From: DHVE2 group archaeon
GTDB lineage: Archaea; Thermoplasmatota; Thermoplasmata; Thermoplasmatales; Aciduliprofundaceae
Length of the DNA: 26,411 bases
Reading direction: 5' to 3'
Assembly: GCA_015522935.1 (NCBI GenBank)
Contig: WALH01000013.1
Coordinates: forward strand, 1 to 26,411
A program made the translations under genes and the position numbers. Shown here piece by piece: positions 7,904 to 16,132 of the stretch (its first letter is position 1; each line of letters starts with the position of its first letter). The notes under the pieces are model-generated. The model made no database searches. It had not been told where the DNA came from and saw only the letters and a program-made list of their open reading frames with translations.

Positions 7904-9958
7904 ATGGAATACACAACTCAGGAGATTGAGGATTTATGGTACGATTTTCTGTCTCGCACGGATTACGGAACCAAGCTGTTAGAGTTGTTAGATAAGTATC
8001 CAGCGGAGAGATCGCTGTTTGTGAGTTATACAGATATATCAGATTACAATGACAAGTTCGCTCATGATTTTCTTGAGAATCCGCAGGTCAGCATGGAGGG
8101 TGGTCAAAAGGCCATAAAGAGGTATTTACAGGATGAAGCAATTGAAATAAATCTTCGGGTTAATAACATTCCCGATTATCTATGGAAAGAGGTACGGGAA
8201 CTAAGGAGTGTTCATCTGCACAAGTTTGTATCTATTTATGGTATAGTTAGAAGGGCAACTGAGATAAGGCCCCGATTGAAAACAGCCGTTTTTGAATGCA
8301 GTGATTGCCATAATAAAAATTATGTGGAGCAGGATGGTATAAAGCTAAAGGAGCCTGATAAATGCGAGTACTGTGGTAAACCAAGGGGAAAAGTCAGATT
8401 CATACTCATTCCGTACGAATCAACATTCATAGACACCCAGAGTGTGGAAATACAGGACCTTCCAGAGAAGATGAGGGGTGGAGAACAACCTCAGCGCTTA
8501 ATGGCACATTTGGAAGATGATCTTGCCGGAAAAATTGTGCCCGGAGATAGGGTAGTTCTTAATGGAATCCTGAGAGCAAGAGAGCGTAAGGTAATCGGTA
8601 TGAAGACCACAGTATTTCAGATATACCTGGATGTGACAAGCATAGACCTTCTTCCTGAGGAGGTGGTGGAGAGCGAACCCACTGAGGAGGAGAAGAAGGA
8701 AATTATCAAACTTTCTCAAAAACCTGACATAATAGAGCAGATGCGTGATTCTATAGCCCCATCTATCTATGGAATGAATGTAATAAAAGAAGCTCTTGTG
8801 CTTCAGATGTTTGGAGGTGTGGCCAAGCAGATGAAGGACGGTACCAAAATAAGGGGTGACATTCACATTCTACTTGTGGGAGATCCTGGCACAGCTAAAT
8901 CGCAACTTTTGCAGTATATGGCACAGCTTGTACCTCGGGGCTTATACACCTCGGGTAAAGGTTCTTCTGCTGCCGGATTAACCGCTACTGCAGTTCGGGA
9001 TGAGGCTGGGCGCTGGACACTGGAAGCTGGTGCTCTTGTCATTGCGGATCTTGGTCTTGCAGCCATAGATGAGATAGATAAGATGAGTCCCACAGACCGT
9101 GACTCCATATATCAGGCAATGGAACAGCAGATTGTAACCGTAACCAAAGCTGGTATATACGCCACTCTTTCATCCAGATGTGCAATTCTTGCTGCAGCCA
9201 ACCCCAAATATGGGAGATTTGATCCACAAAAACCTTGGACTGCACAGATAGATTTACCCTCGCCCCTCCTTTCAAGATTTGATGTTATATTCAAAATAGT
9301 TGATGTACCAAATCCAGAGTATGATAAGAAAATGGCAGATTACATTCTGAATGTGCATCTTGCAGGCGAAAAAATAATGCGTGATGAGGAGAATGATTAT
9401 ATTGTGGAGCAGTACAAACCAAAGATGGATATTGAACTTCTGCGTAAATATGTTAGGTATGCAAAAAAGGAAATCATACCAAAACTCAGCGATGAGGCAA
9501 TGAGGATGATAGAGGAGGAGTATCTTAACACAAGAAAGAAATATGAGGAAACGAGGTCAGTGCCAATTACCCCAAGACAGCTTGAAGCTATGATTCGCCT
9601 CGCCGAAGCATCGGCAAGAGCAAGATTAAGTGAGATTGTAACGAAGGAGGATGCAGAGCGAGCTATAAAAATAGTGAGATACTTCCTTAAGGAATCAGCC
9701 AGTGAGGAGGGTATAGAAGATATGGACATAATCTACACAGGTGCATCCTCGAAGAAACGACAAAAGTGGATTATTGTGGATGATATAATACGGCAATTAG
9801 AGGAGGAAAAAGGGTACGCTAAAATAGAGGATATAGTTCCTATGGCATCGGACAAAAACATAGGTAAACAGGAGGTTGAGGAAATTCTGAATACCTTACG
9901 CAGAAACGGGCAGATTTACTCACCGAGAGAAGGGGTTTACAAACATGCAGTCCAATGA
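7904..9958 (+). CDS. mcm: Minichromosome maintenance (MCM) replicative helicase
   Basis: 684 residues, typical length, no intein. The N-terminal domain carries a zinc ribbon with CSDC at 132-135 and CEYC at 154-157, plus an OB-fold. The AAA+ core has Walker A GDPGTAKS at 326-333, Walker B with DEID at 389-392, and the arginine finger SRFD at 457-460. A winged helix ends the protein (about 615-684). It forms the hexameric 3'-5' helicase that unwinds DNA at the replication fork. A DUF424 gene starts 14 bases before its stop codon. The start is set by the TATA box 27 bases upstream. Confidence 0.98.
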   Translation: MEYTTQEIEDLWYDFLSRTDYGTKLLELLDKYPAERSLFVSYTDISDYNDKFAHDFLENPQVSMEGGQKAIKRYLQDEAIEINLRVNNIPDYLWKEVRELRSVHLHKFVSIYGIVRRATEIRPRLKTAVFECSDCHNKNYVEQDGIKLKEPDKCEYCGKPRGKVRFILIPYESTFIDTQSVEIQDLPEKMRGGEQPQRLMAHLEDDLAGKIVPGDRVVLNGILRARERKVIGMKTTVFQIYLDVTSIDLLPEEVVESEPTEEEKKEIIKLSQKPDIIEQMRDSIAPSIYGMNVIKEALVLQMFGGVAKQMKDGTKIRGDIHILLVGDPGTAKSQLLQYMAQLVPRGLYTSGKGSSAAGLTATAVRDEAGRWTLEAGALVIADLGLAAIDEIDKMSPTDRDSIYQAMEQQIVTVTKAGIYATLSSRCAILAAANPKYGRFDPQKPWTAQIDLPSPLLSRFDVIFKIVDVPNPEYDKKMADYILNVHLAGEKIMRDEENDYIVEQYKPKMDIELLRKYVRYAKKEIIPKLSDEAMRMIEEEYLNTRKKYEETRSVPITPRQLEAMIRLAEASARARLSEIVTKEDAERAIKIVRYFLKESASEEGIEDMDIIYTGASSKKRQKWIIVDDIIRQLEEEKGYAKIEDIVPMASDKNIGKQEVEEILNTLRRNGQIYSPREGVYKHAVQ

Positions 9959-10250
9959 TATCGCCATGAGAATTTACAAGGTTCGAGGTGAAGTTCTTTT
10001 AGCTGCCTGCGATCGTGAGCTTCTTGGCAAAAAATTTGAAGAGGGAGAACTCCGGATAGAAATCAACCCTGAATTTTACTGGGAATCATATGTTTCAGAA
10101 AAAACATTTCTGAATTCCATGAAGATTGCCACTATCGCTAATTTAGTAGGGGAGAAAGTGGTGGGGCTGGCCATACGTGAGGGCTATATAGATGGGGATA
10201 ATATTATGCGAATCGCCGGTGTACCCCACGCCCAAATGGTTCTCATATGA
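9945..10250 (+). CDS. DUF424 family protein
   Basis: 101 residues from the ATG inside the mcm end, or 94 from the ATG at 9966. Family members begin near MRIYKVRGEVLLAACD, which favours 9966; the loose purine-rich stretch GAGAGAAGGGG upstream favours 9945. The conserved core ATIANLVGEKVVGLAI and the C-terminal GVPHAQ identify DUF424, a small archaeal family of unknown function seen only in archaea. Overlap with mcm implies translational coupling; linkage to replication is suggestive but not proof of a role. It meets nadE tail to tail one base apart. Confidence 0.88.
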   Translation: MQSNDIAMRIYKVRGEVLLAACDRELLGKKFEEGELRIEINPEFYWESYVSEKTFLNSMKIATIANLVGEKVVGLAIREGYIDGDNIMRIAGVPHAQMVLI

Positions 10251-10251
10251 T

Positions 10252-11043
10252 TTATTCTCGCCAATCAGTATTGACAGTTTTTGCTCCGATTTTCGGAATG
10301 TAAACTATCACCCTCTTGTGTCTTGAGCTTGTGTGCATTTTCAAAACCTTCCTAACAATTTGTAATGATGCACCTGTATAACGGGATATTTCCCCCTCAT
10401 TTAAACCAAGTTCCATTCCATATAGTATTTTATCAAGCAGTTCATAACTCACTCCCATCTCCTCTTCATCGTACTGTCCGGGAAGTAAGTTGGCACTCGG
10501 TTTTTTCTTGATTATTCTCTGAGGCATTCCTATCTTCTCTGCTAACATATAAACCTGTGTTTTGTAAAGATCACCTATTGGCATGAAATCGCTTGCTCCA
10601 TCCCCATACTTTGTGAAATAACCCACAAGGATTTCGCTTTTATTGCTTGTGCCTGCCACCAGTCTATCTTCTTCGTTGGCAATAGAGTAAAGGATGAGCA
10701 TTCTTATTCTCGCTTTTAAATTTGCAATAGCGTTCTCTCTTTTAACTTTCATTTTTTCCACAAAATTTTTAACAGTATCATCAATGGGTATTACTCTCAA
10801 ATCAACGTTCAGCTCATGGGTAAGAGATTTCACATCCTCTGTATCTTCTTCTGGCGTGATCTCATCGGGCATATGAACTGCAATTACTCTATCGCTTTCT
10901 AATGCATCCACACACAATTTGAGTACGATGGATGAATCGATGCCACCGCTTACTCCCACAACCACATTTTTATTCTTCACAAAATCTCTTATGAACTTCA
11001 ATATAGTTTCATGAGCGTAATCGGGTAGTTTTATTTCAAGCAT
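10252..11043 (-). CDS. nadE: NH3-dependent NAD+ synthetase
   Basis: 263 residues, the usual length of the ammonia-using enzyme without an amidotransferase domain. It adenylates nicotinic acid adenine dinucleotide and amidates it to NAD+. The PP-loop SGGIDSS is at 32-38. The segments GTSNKSEILVGYFTKYGDG and PIGDLYKTQVY, which bind ATP and deamido-NAD, follow, then the flexible LPGQYDEEEMG region. It is transcribed alone and divergently from egsA. A TATA box 25 bases before the ATG suggests a leaderless mRNA. Confidence 0.96.
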   Translation of the reverse strand: MLEIKLPDYAHETILKFIRDFVKNKNVVVGVSGGIDSSIVLKLCVDALESDRVIAVHMPDEITPEEDTEDVKSLTHELNVDLRVIPIDDTVKNFVEKMKVKRENAIANLKARIRMLILYSIANEEDRLVAGTSNKSEILVGYFTKYGDGASDFMPIGDLYKTQVYMLAEKIGMPQRIIKKKPSANLLPGQYDEEEMGVSYELLDKILYGMELGLNEGEISRYTGASLQIVRKVLKMHTSSRHKRVIVYIPKIGAKTVNTDWRE

Positions 11044-11063
11044 AGATACCCTATGCCCTTATG

Positions 11064-11072
11064 CTTTATAAA
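11064..11072 (-). promoter_or_regulatory. TATA box of nadE
   Basis: The minus strand reads TTTATAAAG, centred 25 bases before the nadE ATG. The divergent egsA TATA box (AATTTTAATAT, about 11112-11122) lies 24 bases before the egsA ATG, so the two promoters share this 97-base gap. Confidence 0.55.
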
Positions 11073-11140
11073 TGTTTAATCAACCAACATGATTCTGAAT
11101 GCAAAAACAGAAATTTTAATATCCTCCAACGTTTTAGGTA

Positions 11141-12202
11141 ATGAAGATGGAGTTCAAGAAGGAGAAGTGGATGCAGTTACCCCGTGAGATATACGCTGGG
11201 CACGATGTGTTGAAGAATTTGGGTGAGATGTGCAGGAGATTTGGATTGAGAAATCGCGCCCTTATTGTGACAGGGAATAAAACCTATGAAATTGCGGGTA
11301 GGGATGTTGAGAAAATTCTGAAAAAAAGCGATTTCAAAGTGGATGTTCACAAAACAGGTGTTGCAAATAAGAAAAATCTTGAAGAAGTTAAAAAAATTGC
11401 AAAAAAATACGATTTTTTAGTGGGGGTTGGGGGAGGGAGTAAGATAGACCTTGCAAAGAAAGCATCCTACGATAATCACATTCCCTTCATAAGCGTACCT
11501 ACAATAGCGAGCCATGATGGAATAGCAAGCCCGAGAGCGTCAATAAGGGATAATGGAACTGCGTTATCAATGGAGGCTCAGGAACCCATAGGTATCGTTG
11601 CCGATACCTTTATAATTGTGCATTCCCCGTATCGATATCTTGCTGCAGGGGCTGCAGACGTTATAGGAAATATAACAGCTATAAGAGATTGGGAACTCGC
11701 ATATAAATTGAGAAATGAGGGGTTTAGCAGCACGGCATATGGGCTTTCAAAATATGCAGCGGAAGCAATAATTGGAAGTTACGAATCCATCAAGCCTAAT
11801 CTGGAGGAGAGTGTGTGGATTGTGGTGAAGGCCCTTATTGTATCAGGTATGGCTATGAGTATAGCTAATTCTTCGCGTCCTGCAAGTGGGAGTGAGCATC
11901 TATTTGCCCATGCCCTTGAGAAGATTGCCCCAAATCGCACTCTCCATGGTGAGATGGTGGGTGTAGGAACGATTATGATGATGTATTTACATGGAGGGGA
12001 CTGGGAACATATAAGGGATGTACTTAAGAGCATAGGTGCACCCACAACTGCCAAGGAGTTAGGCGTGGAGGAAAAGGAGATAATCTGGGCTTTGACCCAC
12101 GCGCATAAGATGAGAAAAAGGTACACGATTTTGGGGGATAGAGGATTAAATAAAGATGCTGCTTGGCAGGTGGCGAGAATAACAGGCGTGATAGGGAGGT
12201 GA
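11141..12202 (+). CDS. egsA: sn-glycerol-1-phosphate dehydrogenase
   Basis: 353 residues, family length. It reduces dihydroxyacetone phosphate to sn-glycerol-1-phosphate with NAD(P)H, setting the stereochemistry of archaeal membrane lipids. Visible are the nucleotide-binding GVGGGSKID at 95-103, the SVPTIASHDGIASPRASI segment after 118, and the zinc ligands Asp173 (AADVIGN), His253 (SEHLFAH) and His269 (LHGEMVG). A second ATG two codons in is an alternative start; the first fits the TATA box at leaderless spacing. The UPF0179 gene follows six bases after the stop, with its ribosome binding site overlapping the egsA stop. Confidence 0.97.
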   Translation: MKMEFKKEKWMQLPREIYAGHDVLKNLGEMCRRFGLRNRALIVTGNKTYEIAGRDVEKILKKSDFKVDVHKTGVANKKNLEEVKKIAKKYDFLVGVGGGSKIDLAKKASYDNHIPFISVPTIASHDGIASPRASIRDNGTALSMEAQEPIGIVADTFIIVHSPYRYLAAGAADVIGNITAIRDWELAYKLRNEGFSSTAYGLSKYAAEAIIGSYESIKPNLEESVWIVVKALIVSGMAMSIANSSRPASGSEHLFAHALEKIAPNRTLHGEMVGVGTIMMMYLHGGDWEHIRDVLKSIGAPTTAKELGVEEKEIIWALTHAHKMRKRYTILGDRGLNKDAAWQVARITGVIGR

Positions 12203-12203
12203 T
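12194..12203 (+). promoter_or_regulatory. Strong ribosome binding site for the UPF0179 gene
   Basis: GGGAGGTGAT overlaps the egsA stop codon and stands five bases before the UPF0179 ATG. It matches the complement of the archaeal 16S rRNA 3' end almost fully and fixes the start of that gene. Confidence 0.8.
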
Positions 12204-12208
12204 AAAAT

Positions 12209-12652
12209 ATGGACGAACATAAGACTCTAATAACTCTGATTGGGAAGGATCTGGCAAAGGAAGGGATGGAGTTTCAGTATTTAGGTCCTCTTCCAGAATG
12301 CAAAGATTGCCGTTTGAAAAATGTGTGCTTCAATTTAGATGAGGGGAAATGGTACCGAGTGGTAAAGGTGCGAGATAAGGAACACGATTGCAAGGTGCAT
12401 GACGGTGGAAAGGTTGTGACTGTGGAAGTGGAAGAGTTGCCTGTACCAATTGCACTTAATCTGAAAACGGTGGTGGAAGGAGAAACAGTGGAATACCACC
12501 GCATACCCTGCAGGGATTATTCGTGCGAGTACTATGAACTCTGTCATCCCATCGGATTGAGGGAAGGAACAAAGGTAAAGATTCTGAAGGTAGAGGGCAA
12601 AATAGAATGTGAGAAGAATAAAGATTTGATGAAGGTACTGGTTACATGGTAG
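12209..12652 (+). CDS. UPF0179 family cysteine-rich protein
   Basis: 147 residues, matching the archaeal UPF0179 family (COG1860). Eight cysteines are arranged as C31xxC34, C40, C61, then C101, C106, C112 and C134. The two clusters look fit to bind zinc or an iron-sulfur cluster; which one is not known. The function of the family is unknown. It lies between egsA and the GTPase gene, overlaps the latter by seven bases, and is preceded by a near-perfect ribosome binding site. All three are likely one operon. Confidence 0.9.
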   Translation: MDEHKTLITLIGKDLAKEGMEFQYLGPLPECKDCRLKNVCFNLDEGKWYRVVKVRDKEHDCKVHDGGKVVTVEVEELPVPIALNLKTVVEGETVEYHRIPCRDYSCEYYELCHPIGLREGTKVKILKVEGKIECEKNKDLMKVLVTW

Positions 12653-13848
12653 AGATAGGCGTTGTTGGCAAACCCAATGTTGGTAAAAGCACATTTTTCG
12701 CAGCTGTAACGATGCACATGGTTGAGATTGCAAACTATCCCTTCACGACTATAGGTGCAAATCGAGCCATTGGCTATGTCAGAAAAAAATGCCCCCATCT
12801 GGAGATTGGAAAGCAGTGCAATCCTAAAAAATCTATATGTGATGAAGGAACGAGGTTAATTCCTGTGGAGTTAATAGATGTTGCTGGTTTAGTACCGGGG
12901 GCTCATGAAGGCCGTGGATTGGGAAATAAATTTTTAGATGATTTGAGGCACGCAGACGCACTTATTCACATAGTTGATGCCTCAGGTTCCACGGATTCCG
13001 AAGGAAATCCCGTACCTAAGGGAAGCCATGATCCGATGGAGGATGTGGAATTTTTAGAAAACGAAATAGCATACTGGATACATGACATAATAGGCCGTGG
13101 ATGGACCAGAATAGCGAGAAGGTTAAGTGCTGAGAAGATAAAAGTGGAAGACGCTATCGCCGAGCGCCTCTCTGGCCTGAACATAAAGGAGGGTGAGATA
13201 AAAGAGGCAATGAGAAAAGTGCAGATAAATGAGGATATCGGTAAATGGACTGACGATGATCTCCTCCACCTCTCCCGCGAGATTCTGAGAATATCCAAAC
13301 CGATTATCATAGCCGCGAATAAGGCAGATATAGCGGATGAAAGTTTTCTAAGGGATTTTTTATTAAGAGCGAAAGGAAAGGGATACGTTGTCATTCCTAT
13401 GTCGGCTGAGTACGAACTTGCGTTGAGAAAAGCGACCAGATCAGGAGTTATAAAATATAAAATAGGATCGGAAAATTTTGAAATTCTTCGCAAAGATTCT
13501 CTTTCAAAAATGCAGATTCGGGCGCTGAATATGATCTCTAAATTTCTCAAAAAATTCGGTGGTACGGGTGTGCAGAAAATTCTTGAGGCAACAACATTTG
13601 ATCTTCTTCACATGATCGCCGTTTATCCAGTGGAGGATGAGAACAAATGGACTGATAAGGATGGAAATGTGCTTCCCGACGTTTTTCTTATGAAAGAGGG
13701 CTCAACTGCCCTTGATCTGGCATATAAAGTGCATACGGATTTGGGTGAAAATTTCATAAGGGCAGTAGATGGCAGGAGCAAGAGGATTTTAGGCCATGAT
13801 TACCCATTGAAGGATGGAGATGTGATAAAGATAATTGCTAAAACCTGA
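12646..13848 (+). CDS. Obg/YchF-related GTPase with TGS domain (Ygr210 type)
   Basis: 400 residues. G1 is GKPNVGKS at 8-15, G3 is DVAG at 78-81 and G4 is NKAD at about 225-228. A TGS domain occupies roughly 320-400 (ALDLAYKVHTDLGENFIRAV). The long segment between G3 and G4 and the cysteines near 49-65 (CPHLEIGKQC, C) fit the archaeal/eukaryotic Ygr210 branch rather than bacterial YchF. These are translation-associated GTPases that probably contact the ribosome; the exact task is not established. The start ATG lies inside the end of the UPF0179 gene. Its 3' end overlaps the convergent small membrane protein gene by 11 bases. Confidence 0.93.
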   Translation: MVEIGVVGKPNVGKSTFFAAVTMHMVEIANYPFTTIGANRAIGYVRKKCPHLEIGKQCNPKKSICDEGTRLIPVELIDVAGLVPGAHEGRGLGNKFLDDLRHADALIHIVDASGSTDSEGNPVPKGSHDPMEDVEFLENEIAYWIHDIIGRGWTRIARRLSAEKIKVEDAIAERLSGLNIKEGEIKEAMRKVQINEDIGKWTDDDLLHLSREILRISKPIIIAANKADIADESFLRDFLLRAKGKGYVVIPMSAEYELALRKATRSGVIKYKIGSENFEILRKDSLSKMQIRALNMISKFLKKFGGTGVQKILEATTFDLLHMIAVYPVEDENKWTDKDGNVLPDVFLMKEGSTALDLAYKVHTDLGENFIRAVDGRSKRILGHDYPLKDGDVIKIIAKT

Positions 13849-14116
13849 ATATGGTCAGAATGTAAATTATGCCCCACAGAATGATGAGTACAGCGCCTGT
13901 AATTCCAATGTAGAGAGTTTTTAACTTTTTACTTTTTCGAAAAATAAAAATTGCACCAGAGGCAATGAGTATGCAGCCGATGGCAATGATGGTGAATCCA
14001 AGAATGATGGAGGGAATAAGCGAGAGCATGAAGGGATAGAGATAAAAAAATGTCCCAATCCACACCAAAACAATGCCGGATATGATGATCGAATTTGGTA
14101 ATTGATTATGAATCAT
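13838..14116 (-). CDS. Small membrane protein, three or four helices, unknown function
   Basis: 92 residues from the ATG at 14116. A longer reading from a TTG at 14137 is possible, but a TATA box (TTTATATAG) lies 27 bases before the ATG and fits a leaderless start there. Hydrophobic segments run at about 10-30, 34-58 and 69-90. The middle one could be two helices split near the proline, and there is a short basic loop FRKSKKLK. No family recognised. It overlaps the end of the GTPase gene by 11 bases on the opposite strand. It is read in the same direction as the upstream restriction-modification-like module but has its own promoter. Confidence 0.7.
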   Translation of the reverse strand: MIHNQLPNSIIISGIVLVWIGTFFYLYPFMLSLIPSIILGFTIIAIGCILIASGAIFIFRKSKKLKTLYIGITGAVLIILWGIIYILTIFRF

Positions 14117-14137
14117 CCATGGTAAAAATTGAAACAA

Positions 14138-14147
14138 CTATATAAAC
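14138..14147 (-). promoter_or_regulatory. TATA box of the small membrane protein gene
   Basis: The minus strand reads GTTTATATAG, centred about 27 bases before the ATG at 14116. Confidence 0.55.
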
Positions 14148-14249
14148 ATGCTTTCTTGAGAATTACGTACCGATATATCGCAAAAGTAAGATTTTCACTT
14201 TTCCACTCCCGTCGCCCTGTTGTCCAAGTGCGATAGCACCGAAGCAAAG

Positions 14250-14265
14250 AAATCAGCTCGGCAGC
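14250..14265 (-). repeat. Left arm of a degenerate inverted repeat around restriction-modification module 1
   Basis: The minus strand reads GCTGCCGAGCTGATTT. Further left on the same strand is ACTTGGACAACAGG (14216-14229). The right flank of the module has GCTGCCAAGCAGAATTTT followed directly by GGACAACGG on the plus strand. The two flanks thus share both blocks in inverted orientation, with 20 extra bases between the blocks on the left. It may be a cassette boundary. Confidence 0.4.
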
Positions 14266-14271
14266 ATTATT

Positions 14272-14751
14272 TCATTTATTTTTTAGAATCTGCAAAGCTT
14301 TTTTACGGGATATTTTAGTCGTAGTACCTAATTTTCCTTCTCTCCACCATTCTAACACCTGCTCAGAAGGGATTATCCAAAAAGGCACATTTGGAAAGGA
14401 CTCCACATCCGCAATAATATATCCTTTAATTTCTATTAACTTTCTTAAAAATCCAGACTCCCCAAAATGTCTTCCAGAACCTACCATATAACTAGGACAA
14501 AAGTATATACCCCCTTTTGTAATACTCCTCACCTCCCATTTATTACCATGGGAATCAATAATATCATAACCTGCCCCTTCAGTAGGTGCTAGTTTACCAT
14601 TTAGGACCTCTCTTGCTATTCTCCTTTCCAATATAAAAGACACTCTCCTCCCATCAGTAAAATATTCCCTTACATCTTCTGGCTTAATCTTTAAAGCTTT
14701 TGCAATTTCTTCTATGTTCCATGATAAAGTGCCGTTTGGGTCTTTGCTCAT
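14272..14751 (-). CDS. Candidate small restriction endonuclease paired with DNA methylase
   Basis: 159 residues; family not recognised. Residues 10-35 look like a helix-turn-helix (IEEIAKALKIKPEDVREYF). The segment GYDIIDSHGNKWEVRS (61-76) resembles a PD-(D/E)xK core with D63 and E73, but the usual lysine would be Arg75. An alternative active-site reading is EIK at 107-109. The rest (YIIADVESFPNVPFWIIP, EQVLEWW) resembles the end of nuclease-like folds. It starts one base after the methylase stop codon, with the ribosome binding site GAGGTGA inside the methylase's last codons, so the two are co-translated. Location and fold hints make it a likely restriction partner; it could instead be a specificity or accessory protein. 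Confidence 0.6.
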   Translation of the reverse strand: MSKDPNGTLSWNIEEIAKALKIKPEDVREYFTDGRRVSFILERRIAREVLNGKLAPTEGAGYDIIDSHGNKWEVRSITKGGIYFCPSYMVGSGRHFGESGFLRKLIEIKGYIIADVESFPNVPFWIIPSEQVLEWWREGKLGTTTKISRKKALQILKNK

Positions 14752-14752
14752 T

Positions 14753-16063
14753 TTATGTCACCTCTTTTTTGAAAATCAATATGTTTTCTTTTTGCATCAC
14801 ATTATAAAGTCCAAAAATTATTTTATCTATATTTTTCACAAGTTTAAATCCGATTTTCTCTGCGTAATCTATAATAAATTCTACAGTCTTTATTTCTTTG
14901 CCTTGATACGTAGCATTTCCAATTACTATCACGGCATACTTTTCTGGCTTTAAAACTCGATACATTTCCTCTAAACTCTTTTTCATATCTTCATTGTAAA
15001 GATCTATTTTCCTCTGTCCTTTGCCTCTTACCCCAATAAATTCCTCTCTTAGCTCTCTTAAATCATATCCCAAAGTCTTTAGTGCATGGGCATCATTAGA
15101 AACATAATCTAACGCAATTGAATATGGTGGAGATGTTACAATTCCATCAATGCTGTTGTTATCAAGTGGTAAATTTCGGGAATCTCCTTGTTTTATGAAT
15201 ATTTCCCCAACTTCTAAGTTCAATTCATTTGTTAAATCAATGTAATCTTTAACTGATAATATCATTTTTTCCATATTTTTTCTAAACGACGTTACAAAAT
15301 CCTTCCTTCTTCTTACTTTGTCACTTACAGCAACTAACTTTGCCATCCTATAGAAATTTTTAACTTTCTCATTGGGAATATCCTCAATAGTTTCATCTAA
15401 ACTTCCAGCATTAAGATTGAATAAGTTTGCTCCTGCTTTTTGCAGGATTTCCTCTTTCCATTCCAAAATTTCTGGCAGAACCTCTATCGATTCTGTTTTT
15501 ACTTTGCTCTGAAGAACGCATAAGGGCGAAATATCAATACCCACACAATTGATACCCAATAACTGAGCTTCCACAGCAGTTGTTCCACTTCCTATAAAAG
15601 GATCTAAAACGGTATCCCCTTTATTTAATCCAATAATATTGAGCAATGCCCTTATCATTTGGGGATGAAACTTGCCTTTATAGGGATATATCCAGTGTGT
15701 TAAATATTGATTCACCGACCTTGTTCTATTTTTTCTTACAATGTGGAAATAATCTGTGTATTGACCTTTAATTAGTTTGAAATAAGCGAGTTTTCTTCTT
15801 AATGACTCCACGTTTTCGGGTTCTTCTAAAAGTCTGAATTCTCTTAATCCATTGGTAACTTCAAATTTCACACCTAAAGATTTTAATTCAAGTTGTGCTA
15901 AGGCCAATTCATAAATAAATTGAACATTATCAAATAGCACAAGTTGTTTTTCTTCCGGTAATGGTTCATCCTTAAATGCCCAGAAGTTTCCAATTTTTTC
16001 CGCTTTCTCCAACATTATTGCACCTTTGGTTTTAATTTCTTGGTTCATAACTACTCTCTCCAT
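14753..16063 (-). CDS. DNA methyltransferase (N4/N6 amino type), restriction-modification module 1
   Basis: 436 residues. The AdoMet-binding motif DPFIGSGTT is at 154-162, preceded by GKFHPQMIRALL (motif X-like), and the catalytic TSPPY is at 310-314. Motif IV therefore comes about 150 residues after motif I, with a helical, charged insert between them that may recognise the target. TSPPY is usual for N4-cytosine enzymes, which normally have the reverse order. Possible starts are the first ATG or the one at codon 6. A TATA box (TTTAAAA) lies about 28 bases before the first. It is the first gene of a two-gene unit with the 159-residue protein. By eye it is more A+T-rich than its neighbours, consistent with transfer. 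An RNA methylase role is less likely but possible. Confidence 0.82.
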   Translation of the reverse strand: MERVVMNQEIKTKGAIMLEKAEKIGNFWAFKDEPLPEEKQLVLFDNVQFIYELALAQLELKSLGVKFEVTNGLREFRLLEEPENVESLRRKLAYFKLIKGQYTDYFHIVRKNRTRSVNQYLTHWIYPYKGKFHPQMIRALLNIIGLNKGDTVLDPFIGSGTTAVEAQLLGINCVGIDISPLCVLQSKVKTESIEVLPEILEWKEEILQKAGANLFNLNAGSLDETIEDIPNEKVKNFYRMAKLVAVSDKVRRRKDFVTSFRKNMEKMILSVKDYIDLTNELNLEVGEIFIKQGDSRNLPLDNNSIDGIVTSPPYSIALDYVSNDAHALKTLGYDLRELREEFIGVRGKGQRKIDLYNEDMKKSLEEMYRVLKPEKYAVIVIGNATYQGKEIKTVEFIIDYAEKIGFKLVKNIDKIIFGLYNVMQKENILIFKKEVT

Positions 16064-16087
16064 ACTTTACCATGATAGGTTCCAACC

Positions 16088-16094
16088 TTTTAAA
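16088..16094 (-). promoter_or_regulatory. TATA box of restriction-modification module 1
   Basis: The minus strand reads GATTTAAAAGG around this point, centred 28 bases before the methylase ATG. Confidence 0.5.
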
Positions 16095-16105
16095 TCTATT
16101 GATAA

Positions 16106-16132
16106 GCTGCCAAGCAGAATTTTGGACAACGG
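16106..16132 (+). repeat. Right arm of a degenerate inverted repeat around restriction-modification module 1
   Basis: It begins GCTGCCAAGCAGAATTTT and ends GGACAACGG. It pairs in inverted orientation with the left flank (14216-14265). The 11-base piece TTGGACAACGG recurs exactly at 24937-24947, next to the second restriction-modification module. The rest of the gap up to 16301 holds no gene that I can see. Confidence 0.4.

Noticed and set aside
9397..9729. Minus-strand open frame of 110 codons
   Set aside because: It is the antisense shadow of mcm, which has clear motifs through this stretch.
12966..13550. Minus-strand open frame of 194 codons
   Set aside because: It is antisense to the TGS-domain GTPase, whose coding evidence is strong.
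14161..14249. Possible tRNA or structured RNA in the gap left of module 1
   Set aside because: Short hairpins exist (GTGCGATAGCAC, AAAAGT...ACTTTT), but there is no T-loop, anticodon arm or guide-RNA box pattern.
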